NCBI RefSeq assembly: GCF_000599985.1
Contig: NZ_CP007445.1
Span: forward strand, 992,001-1,056,000
Reading direction: 5' to 3'
DNA: 64,000 nucleotides
DNA from: Gilliamella apicola
GTDB lineage: Bacteria; Pseudomonadota; Gammaproteobacteria; Enterobacterales; Orbaceae
The notes beneath the pieces were generated by a model. The model worked only from the letters and a program-made list of their open reading frames with translations. It was not told where the DNA came from and made no database searches. Shown piece by piece: positions 54,976 through 64,000 of the stretch; positions within the stretch are counted from its first letter, which is position 1; the number at the start of each line of letters is the position of its first letter. Position numbers and translations under genes: made by a program.

Positions 54976-55593
54976 TTAGTTTGTTAACAGATTAATAAAA
55001 TTGTTGGTTAACAATTGTTTTAATTCAGAACGATTAATTTGTGAGACAAATTCTTTTAATTGAGTCATCTGCAATCCAGCGTATCCACAAGGATTAATGT
55101 TATTAAATGGCGCCAGATCCATATCGATATTTAATGCAAGCCCGTGCAATGTGCATCCTCGTTTGATATGTAATCCTAAAGAACAAATCTTTTTGTGATC
55201 AATATACACACCAGGAGCTTCTGCTTTGGCATAAGACATAATATCATAATGTGCCAAAGTTTGAATGACACATTTTTCTAAACAGCTAACAATGTCACGA
55301 ATACCTATTTTACGACGTTTTAGATCAAATAAGATGTACATAATTTGCTGACCAGGTGCATGATAGGTAATTTGTCCACCACGATCGGTTGCGACAATTG
55401 GAATATCTGTTTGATGTAATAAATGTTCTGGTTTGCCAACTCTGCCTTGCGTAAAAACAGGATAGTGCTCAACTAGCCATATTTCATCAGGCGTTTGTTC
55501 ATTGCGATTGAGCGTAAAATCATGCATAGCTTGATAGGTTTGCATGTAAGGTTGAGTATGTAACTCTCTAATTATAATATTGTTTGCGATCAT
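54976..55593 (-). CDS. lipB: Octanoyl-ACP:protein octanoyltransferase
   Basis: 205 residues from the ATG at 55593; an upstream TTG adds seven residues. Transfers octanoate from ACP to lipoyl domains, the step before Lip[47 protein letters not shown] (catalytic Lys) and NPCGYAG (catalytic Cys) are present. In enterobacteria ybeD usually precedes lipB; here the divergent neighbour is aceE. Confidence 0.96.
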   Translation of the reverse strand: MIANNIIIRELHTQPYMQTYQAMHDFTLNRNEQTPDEIWLVEHYPVFTQGRVGKPEHLLHQTDIPIVATDRGGQITYHAPGQQIMYILFDLKRRKIGIRDIVSCLEKCVIQTLAHYDIMSYAKAEAPGVYIDHKKICSLGLHIKRGCTLHGLALNIDMDLAPFNNINPCGYAGLQMTQLKEFVSQINRSELKQLLTNNFINLLTN

Positions 55594-55662
55594 ATTATTT
55601 TTTGCTCTATGCAAATTTAATTTTTAGTAAATTTCCTTCTATATATCAGATTTTACTATAGC

Positions 55663-55744
55663 TTGACAACACATAGGTAAACACGGTATAACCGAGGTTA
55701 GTAGTTCTGGCAATTCAATGTTTCTTAAATTTGATTTATATCAA
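55663..55744 (+). promoter_or_regulatory. Putative aceE promoter and perfect FNR-type box
   Basis: TTGACA (55663-55668) and TATAAC (55687-55692), 18 bp apart, form a good sigma-70 promoter. TTGATTTATATCAA at 55731-55744 matches the FNR consensus TTGAT-N4-ATCAA exactly. It is centred about 45 bp downstream of that -10, where FNR binding would repress. The remaining 226 bp before aceE form a long leader. The region could also influence divergent lipBA. Confidence 0.6.
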
Positions 55745-55970
55745 ATAATTATCTTTTTCTTTACATAGCAATTGGAATAGTTGATTAATTTAATAGGAAT
55801 TAACATTCTATTCTAACCAGTTGTCTGCTTTACTTTTTTTTGGAAAATGGCAGACTTATATTCATAAAGCTCCATAATGCAGATTTGAAGTTTGTAAAGT
55901 TAGTTATAATTTTAATTGTAGCTAAGGATGGCAAATCCTGCATTTTTATAAACAAAAAAGAGGTTTTTAT

Positions 55971-58637
55971 ATGTCGGACATGCAAATGAATGATATCGAT
56001 CCCGTTGAAACGCAAGATTGGCTCAAAAGTCTTGATTCAATCATTCGTGAAGAAGGAATTGAACGTGCGCAGTATATTATTGAACAATTAGTCAATAAGG
56101 CAAAAGAAGGAGGAGTTCCTTTACTTTTTGGTTCTTCAACCAGTAATTATATTAATACCATTCCGGTAGAAGAACAGCCAGCGTATCCAGGCGATTGGGA
56201 AATAGAAAGACGGATTCGTTCAATTGTGCGTTGGAATGCAATTATGATGGTATTAAGAGCATCTAAAAAAGATTTAGAGCTTGGTGGGCATATGGCATCA
56301 TTCCAATCAGCAGCAACTTTTTACGAAGTCTGTTTTAACCACTTTTTTAGAGCTAGAAATGATAAAGACAGTGGTGACATGGTTTATTTCCAAGGTCATA
56401 TTTCCCCGGGTATCTATTCAAGAGCATTTATTGAAGGCCGACTAACTGAAGAACAACTTGATAATTTCCGCCAAGAAGTACACGGCAAAGGACTTCCATC
56501 TTATCCGCACCCTAAATTACTCCCTGAATTTTGGCAATTCCCAACAGTTTCAATGGGATTGGGACCGGTAAGTGCTATTTACCAAGCTCGATTCTTAAAA
56601 TATTTAAATCATCGTGGTCTAAAAGACACCACAGAACAAACTGTTTATGCTTTCTTAGGTGATGGTGAAATGGATGAGCCAGAATCTAAAGGTGCAATTA
56701 CGGTTGCTACTCGTGAAAAACTGGATAACTTAGTATTCGTCATCAACTGTAACTTACAACGTTTAGATGGTCCAGTTACCGGTAATGGTAAAATCATCAA
56801 TGAACTAGAAGGTGTTTTTGCTGGTGCAGGTTGGAATGTTATCAAAGTTATTTGGGGTGACCGTTGGGATAAACTCCTACAAAAAGATAAATCTGGCAAG
56901 TTAGTAAGATTAATGAACGAAACGCTTGATGGTGATTATCAAACCTTTAAATCAAAAGATGGTGCTTATGTACGTGAGCATTTCTTTGGTAAATATCCAG
57001 AAACAGCAGAATTAGTAAAAGATATGTCTGATGAAGAAATATTCAGACTTAATCGTGGTGGTCAAGATCCATCTAAAATGTTTGCTGCCTTTATGCGTGC
57101 TAAAGAGACTAAAGACCGACCAACAGTAATTTTAGCGCATACTATCAAAGGTTATGGTATGGGGGAAGCAGCAGAAGCGAAAAATATTGCTCACCAAGTG
57201 AAAAAAATGAATATGGATGGTGTTCGTCATGTGCGTGATTTCTTCAATATTCCTGTTACCGATGATGCTTTAGAAAAATTACCATATATTAAATTTGAAG
57301 AGCACACACCTGAATATAAATACATTCATGAACGGCGTAATGCTTTACATGGTTATGTACCATCAAGATTAACTCATTTTTCAGGAACGGTCTCAATTCC
57401 TCCTTTAACTGAGTTTGCTCCACTACTAGAAGCACAAACTAAAGAAATTTCAACCACTATTGCTTTTGTACGAGCGCTTAATATCATGTTGAAAGACAAA
57501 GATCTTGCGCCACGACTAGTGCCAATTCTAGCGGATGAAGCTCGTACTTTTGGTATGGAAGGTCTATTCCGTCAAATCGGTATTTATAATCCGCATGGTC
57601 AACAATATACGCCACAAGATAGAGAACAAGTGGCTTATTATCGTGAAGATGAAAAAGGGCAAATCCTACAAGAGGGGATCAATGAATGTGGCGCAACTGC
57701 ATCATGGATAGCAGCAGCAACATCATACAGTACCAATGATTACCCAATGATTCCATTTTACATCTATTACTCAATGTTTGGTTTCCAACGTATTGGTGAT
57801 TTGATGTGGGCAGCGGGTGATCAGCAAGCGCGTGGCTTTATGATTGGTGGTACTTCTGGCCGAACAACCTTAAATGGTGAAGGGTTACAACATCAAGATG
57901 GTCACAGTCATATTCAAGCTTTAACGATTCCAAACTGCGTATCTTACGATCCTGCTTATGCTTATGAAGTTGCCGTTATTATGCAAGATGGTTTACGTCG
58001 TATGTATGGCGATCAAGAAAACGTCTACTACTATATTACGACACTAAATGAAAACTATGCTCAACCTGCAATGCCACAAGGCGCTGAAGAGGGGATCCGT
58101 CGTGGTATCTATAAACTTGATACTGTTCAAGGTCAAAACGGTAAACCAATCGTTCAGCTATTAGGTTCAGGTTCGATTTTACGTCATGTGCGTGATGCGG
58201 CGGATATTTTAGCCAAAGAGTATGGTGTTGGTTCTGATATCTATAGTGTCACTTCATTTACTGAACTTGCTCGTGATGGTCAAGATTGTGAACGTTACAA
58301 CATGTTACATCCAAGCGAAACACCGAAAGTGCCTTACGTGGCGCAAGTAATGAATAATAATCCAGCTGTTGTTTCAACTGACTATATGAAACTATTTGCC
58401 GAACAAATACGTGGCTTTGTACCAGCTGAAAATTATCGTGTATTGGGAACTGATGGTTTCGGACGCAGTGATAGCCGTGAAAATTTACGACATCACTTTG
58501 AAGTTGATGCTTCTTATGTTGTCATTGCAGCATTAGGTGAGCTTGCTAAACGCGGTGACATTGAAGCAAGTGTCGTTGAAGAAGCGATCAAAAAGTTCGA
58601 GATCAATGCTGATAAACTCAACCCACGTATTGCATAA
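55971..58637 (+). CDS. aceE: Pyruvate dehydrogenase E1 component
   Basis: 888 residues (E. coli 887), homodimeric E1. Thiamine-diphosphate enzyme that decarboxylates pyruvate and passes the acetyl group to E2. The ThDP/Mg motif GDGEMDEPESKGA continues to INCNLQRLDGPV; EHFFGKYPE, KGYGMGEAAEAKNIAHQ, INECGATASWIAAATSYS and GLQHQDGHSH are conserved. The start MSDMQMNDIDPVETQDW fits the family. No pdhR gene precedes it, unlike E. coli. aceF follows after 12 bp. Confidence 0.97.
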   Translation: MSDMQMNDIDPVETQDWLKSLDSIIREEGIERAQYIIEQLVNKAKEGGVPLLFGSSTSNYINTIPVEEQPAYPGDWEIERRIRSIVRWNAIMMVLRASKKDLELGGHMASFQSAATFYEVCFNHFFRARNDKDSGDMVYFQGHISPGIYSRAFIEGRLTEEQLDNFRQEVHGKGLPSYPHPKLLPEFWQFPTVSMGLGPVSAIYQARFLKYLNHRGLKDTTEQTVYAFLGDGEMDEPESKGAITVATREKLDNLVFVINCNLQRLDGPVTGNGKIINELEGVFAGAGWNVIKVIWGDRWDKLLQKDKSGKLVRLMNETLDGDYQTFKSKDGAYVREHFFGKYPETAELVKDMSDEEIFRLNRGGQDPSKMFAAFMRAKETKDRPTVILAHTIKGYGMGEAAEAKNIAHQVKKMNMDGVRHVRDFFNIPVTDDALEKLPYIKFEEHTPEYKYIHERRNALHGYVPSRLTHFSGTVSIPPLTEFAPLLEAQTKEISTTIAFVRALNIMLKDKDLAPRLVPILADEARTFGMEGLFRQIGIYNPHGQQYTPQDREQVAYYREDEKGQILQEGINECGATASWIAAATSYSTNDYPMIPFYIYYSMFGFQRIGDLMWAAGDQQARGFMIGGTSGRTTLNGEGLQHQDGHSHIQALTIPNCVSYDPAYAYEVAVIMQDGLRRMYGDQENVYYYITTLNENYAQPAMPQGAEEGIRRGIYKLDTVQGQNGKPIVQLLGSGSILRHVRDAADILAKEYGVGSDIYSVTSFTELARDGQDCERYNMLHPSETPKVPYVAQVMNNNPAVVSTDYMKLFAEQIRGFVPAENYRVLGTDGFGRSDSRENLRHHFEVDASYVVIAALGELAKRGDIEASVVEEAIKKFEINADKLNPRIA

Positions 58638-58649
58638 GAGGTAAAAAGA

Positions 58650-60266
58650 ATGAGTATTGAAATTAAATTGCCTGATATTGGTAATGATGAAGTTGAAGTT
58701 ACCGAAATTTTAGTAAAAGTGGGTGATAAGGTCGCTGTTGATGATAACATCATGACGGTAGAAGGTGATAAAGCTTCAATGGAAATTCCTGCTCCACAAG
58801 CAGGGATTGTAAAATCAATCATTGTTAAAGTTGGTGATAAAGTTAAAACCGGTGTAGACATTATGGTATTTGATGAAGAGGGCGGCGCAGCTGCTCCAGC
58901 ACCACAATCAGCATCACAACCAACTGCACCAAAAGTTGAAGTCACACCTACAACTTCATCTGTTAGCCAAACCGTCGATGTCAATGTTCCTGATATTGGT
59001 GGCGACGAAGTTGAAGTTACTGAAATTTCAGTTAAGGTAGGTGATACTGTTGCGATTGATGACAATATTATAACGGTTGAGGGTGATAAAGCCTCAATGG
59101 AAATCCCTGCACCAGTTGCGGGTGTAGTTAAAAATATTATCATTAAAGTTGGCGATAAAGTTAAAACGGGTTCCAAAATCATGGAATTTGAAACAACTAC
59201 AGCGGCACCAGCGGCTAATAGTGCAACAACTGCTCCTGCTCCTGCTCCAGCTTCAACACCAACTGCATCAGCATCAACCACTGCTGTTGCAGCATCTGCT
59301 GCAACAGAAACGGTACCAGCCACTTCAGGTAATGATTTTGTTGAAAATGATGCTTATGCCCATGCCACACCATCAGTACGTCGCTTAGCGCGTGAGTTTG
59401 GTGTTAATTTGGCTAAAGTCACTCCTACTGGGCCAAAACATCGTATTTTACGTGAAGATATCCAAGCGTATGTTAAAAATGCGGTCAAACAAGTTGAAAG
59501 CGGTGCTGCGGGTGGTGCTCTACCTGGCTTATTACCTTGGCCAAAAGTTGATTTTAGTAAGTTTGGTGAAATAGAAAGCTTACCATTAACCAAAATTCAA
59601 AAAGTATCGGGTGCAAATTTACATCGCAACTGGGTAATGATCCCTCATGTTACCGAGTTTGATGAATCAGATATTACTGATCTTGAAGCATTCCGCAAAC
59701 AACAAAATGCCGAAGCAGAGAAGAAAAAACTCGACCTTAAGATCACACCACTGGTCTTTATAATGAAAGCGGTAGCCAGCGCGTTAAAAGCTTATCCACG
59801 TTTTAACAGTTCACTATCTGAAGATGCGCAAACTCTAATTATCAAAAAATACATTAATATTGGTGTAGCGGTTGATACACCAAATGGACTTGTTGTACCT
59901 GTATTTAAAGATGTTGATAAAAAAGGTATTGTTGAGCTTTCTCGTGAACTTGCAGAAATTTCTAAAAAAGCACGCGATGGCAAATTAACGGGTAGCGATA
60001 TGCAAGGCGGTTGCTTCACAATTTCTAGCTTAGGGGGAATTGGTACAACTTCATTCACACCAATTGTAAATGCTCCAGAAGTTGGCATTTTAGGTGTTTC
60101 TCGTTCAAGCATGAAACCAATTTGGAATGGTAAAGAGTTTACACCTCGCTTAATGTTGCCATTATCTTTATCTTTCGATCACCGCGTGATCGACGGAGCA
60201 GATGGTGCACGCTTCCTAAGTCATATTGTTAACGTCTTATCCGACTTACGTCGTTTAGTGATGTAG
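58650..60266 (+). CDS. aceF: Pyruvate dehydrogenase E2 (dihydrolipoyl acetyltransferase) with two lipoyl domains
   Basis: 538 residues, shorter than E. coli AceF (630) because it has two lipoyl domains instead of three. Lipoylated lysines are Lys41 and Lys147, both in [12 protein letters not shown], and the two domains are close repeats. Ala/Pro/Thr-rich linkers surround them. The peripheral subunit-binding domain runs about 225-265 ([28 protein letters not shown]). The catalytic domain has the [13 protein letters not shown] motif near the C terminus. It is a substrate of LipB and LipA encoded nearby. lpdA follows after 16 bp. Confidence 0.97.
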   Translation: MSIEIKLPDIGNDEVEVTEILVKVGDKVAVDDNIMTVEGDKASMEIPAPQAGIVKSIIVKVGDKVKTGVDIMVFDEEGGAAAPAPQSASQPTAPKVEVTPTTSSVSQTVDVNVPDIGGDEVEVTEISVKVGDTVAIDDNIITVEGDKASMEIPAPVAGVVKNIIIKVGDKVKTGSKIMEFETTTAAPAANSATTAPAPAPASTPTASASTTAVAASAATETVPATSGNDFVENDAYAHATPSVRRLAREFGVNLAKVTPTGPKHRILREDIQAYVKNAVKQVESGAAGGALPGLLPWPKVDFSKFGEIESLPLTKIQKVSGANLHRNWVMIPHVTEFDESDITDLEAFRKQQNAEAEKKKLDLKITPLVFIMKAVASALKAYPRFNSSLSEDAQTLIIKKYINIGVAVDTPNGLVVPVFKDVDKKGIVELSRELAEISKKARDGKLTGSDMQGGCFTISSLGGIGTTSFTPIVNAPEVGILGVSRSSMKPIWNGKEFTPRLMLPLSLSFDHRVIDGADGARFLSHIVNVLSDLRRLVM

Positions 60267-60282
60267 TGGGGGAATATAGATT

Positions 60283-61707
60283 ATGAGTCAAGAAGTTAAA
60301 ACACAGCTTGTCGTTCTAGGTGCAGGTCCAGCGGGTTACTCCGCTGCCTTTCGCGCTGCCGATCTTGGGTTAGATGTCACCTTAGTTGAACGCTATTCAA
60401 CTTTAGGCGGCGTATGTCTAAATGTGGGTTGTATTCCATCTAAAGCATTATTGCATGTTGCTAAAGTTATGGATGAAGCCAAATCATTGACTGCGCACGG
60501 CATTCATTTTGGAACACCAAAACTAGAACTGGATAAAGTACGAGCTTGGAAAGAAAAGGTTGTTAATCAATTGACAAACGGCCTTGCTGGCATGGCTAAA
60601 ATGCGTAAAGTAAATGTCATTCAAGGTGATGCTCAGTTTACCGGTAGCCATACTATGGATGTGACCTCTGCCAAAGGTATTACTAAAATTACTTTTGATA
60701 ATGCCATTATTGCCGCAGGCTCACGCCCAATTCAACTACCTTTTATTCCTCATGATGATCCACGAATTTGGGATTCAACTGATGCACTAGCATTAACAAC
60801 CATTCCTAAAAAATTATTATTAATGGGCGGTGGAATTATCGGTCTTGAGATGGGAACCGTATACCATGCTTTAGGTTCAGAAGTTGATGTGGTTGAAATG
60901 CTAGATCAAGTTATTCCTGCTGCGGATAAAGATGTGATCAAAGTCTTTACTAAGCAGATTCAAAATAAATTCACTTTAAGACTTGAAACTAAAGTGGCGA
61001 CAGTTGAAGCAAAACACGATGCAATTTATGTCACTATGGAAAAGAAAGACGGCACCACTGAAACTCACACTTATGATGCGGTATTAGTGGCGATTGGTCG
61101 CTCTCCTAATGGTAAACTCATCGGCGCTGAAAAAGCTGGCGTAAATGTTACCGCTCGAGGATTTATCGAAGTTGATAAGCAAATGCGTACCAATGTTCCT
61201 CACATATATGCTATAGGTGATATTGTAGGTCAACCAATGTTGGCTCACAAAGGTGTACATGAAGGACATATTGCAGCCGAAGTCATTGCTGGTAAAAAAC
61301 ACTTCTTCGATCCTAAAACAATCCCTTCCATTGCCTATACTGAACCCGAAGTTGCTTGGGTTGGTTTAACCGAAAAAGAGGCAAAAGAAAAGGGCATTGA
61401 TTACGAAGTTGCGATTTTCCCTTGGTCAGCGTCAGGACGAGCTATTGCATCTGATTGTTCAGAAGGTATGACTAAGTTGATTTTTAATAAAGCGGATAAT
61501 CGTCTACTCGGTGGTGCCGTGGTGGGAGCAAATGGTGGTGAATTGCTTGGTGAAATTACCTTAGCTGTTGAAATGGGCTGTGATGCAGAAGATATTGCCT
61601 TAACCATCCACGCTCACCCAACACTGCATGAATCAATCGGTTTAGCTTCTGAAATTTATGAAGGCTCTATTACTGATTTACCTAATGCAAAAGCAGTAAA
61701 AAAATAA
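60283..61707 (+). CDS. lpdA: Dihydrolipoamide dehydrogenase (E3)
   Basis: 474 residues (E. coli 474). FAD enzyme that reoxidises dihydrolipoamide with NAD+ in pyruvate dehydrogenase and related complexes. FAD site VVLGAGPAGYSAAFRAADLG, redox pair in GGVCLNVGCIPSKALLH, NAD site GGGIIGLEMGTVYHALGSEV, AIGDIVGQPMLAHKG and the His-Glu dyad in HAHPTLHES are all clear. End of the aceE-aceF-lpdA operon. Confidence 0.97.
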   Translation: MSQEVKTQLVVLGAGPAGYSAAFRAADLGLDVTLVERYSTLGGVCLNVGCIPSKALLHVAKVMDEAKSLTAHGIHFGTPKLELDKVRAWKEKVVNQLTNGLAGMAKMRKVNVIQGDAQFTGSHTMDVTSAKGITKITFDNAIIAAGSRPIQLPFIPHDDPRIWDSTDALALTTIPKKLLLMGGGIIGLEMGTVYHALGSEVDVVEMLDQVIPAADKDVIKVFTKQIQNKFTLRLETKVATVEAKHDAIYVTMEKKDGTTETHTYDAVLVAIGRSPNGKLIGAEKAGVNVTARGFIEVDKQMRTNVPHIYAIGDIVGQPMLAHKGVHEGHIAAEVIAGKKHFFDPKTIPSIAYTEPEVAWVGLTEKEAKEKGIDYEVAIFPWSASGRAIASDCSEGMTKLIFNKADNRLLGGAVVGANGGELLGEITLAVEMGCDAEDIALTIHAHPTLHESIGLASEIYEGSITDLPNAKAVKK

Positions 61708-61738
61708 AATTTTCATTTTAATTTTCCTTCGATACTTT

Positions 61739-61767
61739 GCCGTCAGTTTACGCTGACGGCTTTTTTT
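61739..61767 (+). terminator. Terminator of the aceE-aceF-lpdA operon
   Basis: GCCGTCAG (61739-61746) and CTGACGGC (61753-61760) enclose TTTACG and are followed by seven T residues. Classic strong intrinsic terminator. Confidence 0.95.
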
Positions 61768-62435
61768 ATGTTGCACGTTATTTTAATTAAATTTCATATT
61801 TGTAGAAAAACTAAAGTTAATTATTAAGTTATTATGGAATTAACGATACGTTTACTTGATAGAATATATTTCATGAAAATGAAATGATATAGACTTCTGA
61901 ATATTTTTTACAAAATAAATTATAACTTATTAATATAATTAATTTTTTAAACTTAAGTTAATTTAATCATTTAATCACACCAAAATTCTATTCACTATCT
62001 TATCGATAGTTTAAAAAATAATTTTTATCGTTGTACAGTCAGTCATTTTGTCAAAAAGTTTGAGGTTATAGCTATGTTTCAGTCAAAAGAATTTTTTAGA
62101 TATAACTTTTAATAAAAGTTCTGAGCAAAACATTCAATATAAAACCTAATAAAGCAAAATTTTGTTAATCCTTTTTTGATAATTCTTAAGCAATATATTT
62201 TAATTATATTTTGATAATTAATTAATGATATCAGTAAGTTATCTATCTAATTTAAGTTAAAGAAAATTTCAAAAAAAGGTTGCAAAATACGCAAAATAGG
62301 GTATTTTTATACTCTTTTTTAGGTTGTTTTTTAACGTGAATTCATTAAATCGTTTTACCTATAATAATAAATTCTAAAATAATCAAATCATTAGTAAAAA
62401 ATAACACTAAATAATTATTAATAACAATAAACATA
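61768..62435. other. Gene-free AT-rich region before the second vgrG
   Basis: About 670 bp of very AT-rich sequence without an open frame of note. It contains the second copy of a 35-bp repeat at 61878-61912 (copy A at 11457-11491). No similarity to the sequence upstream of vgrG copy 1 is seen before 62436. It probably holds this vgrG's promoter. Confidence 0.6.
61878..61912 (+). repeat. 35-bp dispersed intergenic repeat, copy B
   Basis: Matches 11457-11491 at 34 of 35 positions (AATGAAATGATATAGACT, then T or C, CTGAATATTTTTTACA). Sequences on either side are unrelated. Confidence 0.7.
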
Positions 62436-62489
62436 GTTCAATAAAGCAAAGTTGTATTTGCTATATACATGAAATATATCGAGGATAAC
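62436..62489 (+). promoter_or_regulatory. Conserved vgrG leader, copy 2
   Basis: Identical to 1764-1817, including the AGCAAA (62445-62450)/TTTGCT (62457-62462) inverted repeat and the GAGGA ribosome binding site before the ATG at 62490. Sequence conservation begins at the same base in both copies, so the leader moved or is converted together with the gene. Confidence 0.5.
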
Positions 62490-64000
62490 ATGGATAAAGG
62501 ATTAACCAATCTGGTGAATCAATTAGGCAATGGTTTAAGTCATGGTTTAAAGAATGGTTTGGTTAATGGCGCGGGTCACAATCGCTATACATTAAATATG
62601 GATGGGTTGCCTGCTGAGATTTCAATCTTACAGGTTGAAGGTAATGAGCAACTTAACCAGCCTTGGCACTATACGATTACTTTTACCAGCTCGAATAAAC
62701 ATCTTCTTGTCGAGTCATTTCTTAATCAAAATGCCTGTTTGAGTTTTAACTCGGCGAATTTTAACAATTTAAGTGATATTGCAACGAAAGGACTTGATGC
62801 GCTCAATTCTTTAACCTCTGCTAATCCTTTACAAGCATTAAAACAGTCCGAGCCATTAAAACAGTTAGATAAGTTTACACAATCCAATCCACTCGATTCA
62901 CTTAACTCTTTAACGCAACTCAATCCTCTTAATTCCTTAAACTCATTATTATCTCAAGGTGGCTCCCGTACTCTTTATGGTGTGATAACCCAGTTCAGTC
63001 AATTATCAGTCAGTAATGACGAAGCCCGTTATCAGGTGGTTTTGTCCTCGCAATTAGCCAAACTGGCATTAAGTCATAACTGTGCTATTTTTCAAAATCA
63101 GAGCGTTATCAGTGTGGTTGAAGAGGTATTGCGCGGTCATGGTTATACAGGGATTGATTATCGTTTAGCACTTAAAGAGCAATACCCTGAGCGTGAATTT
63201 ATCACCCAGTGGCAAGAGAGTGACCTTGAGTTTATTCAAAGACTGCTTGCTGATGTGGGCGTCTATTTCCGATTTGAAACCCATGGTGAACACAATTGTG
63301 ATGTGATGGTCATCAGTGATTATGAACAAGGTTATCAGCAGGTGGCTGATATTGTCTACAAACAACCAAGTGGCACACTGGATAACGGCGTTGAAAGTGT
63401 CTGGGATATGACCTTGCACAGTCAAATGGTGGAAGCTTCGGTAACAGTACAGGATTATAACTACCGAGATGCGCAGGCGAACTTACTGGGTGAAGTTAAC
63501 AGCCAACAGAAAGATAACACCACTTATGGCACCGATTACCGTTATGATGAGCACTATAAAGGATTAAATAGTAATGGTAGTAATGCCAATAACAATGATA
63601 TAAATAATCACAACAGTAATAATGATGACGATATTGATAGTGACACAAATAATCATGATGACGATGATGATGAAAACAGTGGTGGTATCGATACCGACGA
63701 TAGTCAAGACAGTAACGGCAATAGTAATGACATCGACAATGATAGCGATAACACTAACGGTAGCAATAGCAATAGCAATAACAACAGCAGTGATATTGAC
63801 CGTAATCAAGCTAACACGAGTAATGGTGTTGAAAGTGGTGAATGGTATGCACGCATTCGCCATGAGCGAGCAATTAGCCGTCAAATCCTTATCCGAGGTA
63901 AAAGTAATCAGGCCAATTTAGCTCCGGGTCAACATATCCGCATCAAAGGTAGCATGATTGCCGGAATAGATGAAGGCATAATGATATTAACGGTGCAAGG
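62490..64000 (+). CDS. vgrG: Second VgrG, near-identical to the first (3' part beyond window)
   Basis: My translation follows copy 1 with few changes (for example SHGLKNG for SRGLKNG, NMDGLPAEIS for NIEDLPAEVS, WHYTITF for WYYTITF) through the gp27-like region and into the OB region, where the window ends. The Asn/Asp/Ser tract differs by several in-frame indels, including a DDDDDENSGG segment where copy 1 has DGNGDD; net length to the edge is two codons shorter. Its C-terminal extension and cargo genes lie outside the window and cannot be compared. Same orientation as copy 1, 60,672 bp away. Shares the leader and start context. Confidence 0.92.
   Translation, partial: MDKGLTNLVNQLGNGLSHGLKNGLVNGAGHNRYTLNMDGLPAEISILQVEGNEQLNQPWHYTITFTSSNKHLLVESFLNQNACLSFNSANFNNLSDIATKGLDALNSLTSANPLQALKQSEPLKQLDKFTQSNPLDSLNSLTQLNPLNSLNSLLSQGGSRTLYGVITQFSQLSVSNDEARYQVVLSSQLAKLALSHNCAIFQNQSVISVVEEVLRGHGYTGIDYRLALKEQYPEREFITQWQESDLEFIQRLLADVGVYFRFETHGEHNCDVMVISDYEQGYQQVADIVYKQPSGTLDNGVESVWDMTLHSQMVEASVTVQDYNYRDAQANLLGEVNSQQKDNTTYGTDYRYDEHYKGLNSNGSNANNNDINNHNSNNDDDIDSDTNNHDDDDDENSGGIDTDDSQDSNGNSNDIDNDSDNTNGSNSNSNNNSSDIDRNQANTSNGVESGEWYARIRHERAISRQILIRGKSNQANLAPGQHIRIKGSMIAGIDEGIMILTVQ

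Noticed and set aside
58514..59323. 269-codon minus-strand frame opposite aceF
   Set aside because: Antisense shadow of the Ala/Pro/Thr linkers and lipoyl domains; its Val/Ala/Thr repeats mirror those codons.
62078..62110. Short ATG-started frame in the region before the second vgrG
   Set aside because: Only about a dozen codons, in very AT-rich sequence, without a ribosome binding site or conservation cue.

Overview
The window is AT-rich gammaproteobacterial chromosome. Most single-copy housekeeping genes closely resemble their enterobacterial counterparts, and several blocks keep the E. coli gene order (aroA/cmk/rpsA/ihfB/comEC/lpxK/ycaR/kdsB, lon-related protease/fabA, yggR/yggS/yggT/proC). 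Low GC, a VgrG with Asn/Asp-rich inserts and an extracytoplasmic esterase repertoire would fit an Orbaceae gut symbiont (Gilliamella, Frischella or Orbus type). That assignment is an inference; no rRNA or marker tree is available here.

Layout. 1-1338 is proP (minus strand, cut by the window edge). 1.8-9.4 kb is a type VI secretion (T6SS) cargo island: vgrG with a C-terminal adaptor-like extension, a putative effector with a His-Cys arrangement like caspase-fold (clan CD) peptidases, then three near-identical membrane-anchored Sel1-type proteins in a 1230-bp tandem array (probable immunity genes). 9.8-13.2 kb holds a secreted tannase/feruloyl-esterase-family enzyme, gene debris including a LysR remnant, and an AraC regulator. 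13.7-20.9 kb holds fsaA, a siderophore-interacting flavoreductase, acpH, a secreted 3-hydroxybutyrate-oligomer-hydrolase-family protein, ilvY and prfC. 21.0-25.9 kb is a four-gene overlapping minus-strand operon (TPR/outer-membrane barrel, membrane HEAT-repeat protein, processive family 2 glycosyltransferase, secreted TIM-barrel-like protein) that looks like a synthase-dependent exopolysaccharide system. 26.3-48.3 kb is mostly housekeeping: ptrA, an XRE regulator, aroA-cmk-rpsA-ihfB, comEC, lpxK-ycaR-kdsB, marC, ssb, corA, glk, ycgL-ycgN, yggT-yggS, a pilT-like gene, proC and a cold-shock gene. 48.3-61.8 kb holds a nuclease, fabA, a Lon-related protease, yejM/lapC, lipA-lipB and, divergently, aceE-aceF-lpdA. 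The window ends inside a second vgrG almost identical to the first, 60,672 bp away in the same orientation.

How the genes work together. The T6SS island looks like a complete tip/adaptor/effector/immunity unit. The lipBA and aceEF-lpdA blocks couple lipoate synthesis and transfer to the enzyme that needs it, with a perfect FNR-type box upstream of aceE suggesting oxygen control. The most novel-looking elements are the clan-CD-like effector with its amplified immunity array and the four-gene polysaccharide operon. No tRNA, rRNA, CRISPR array or intact insertion sequence was seen.
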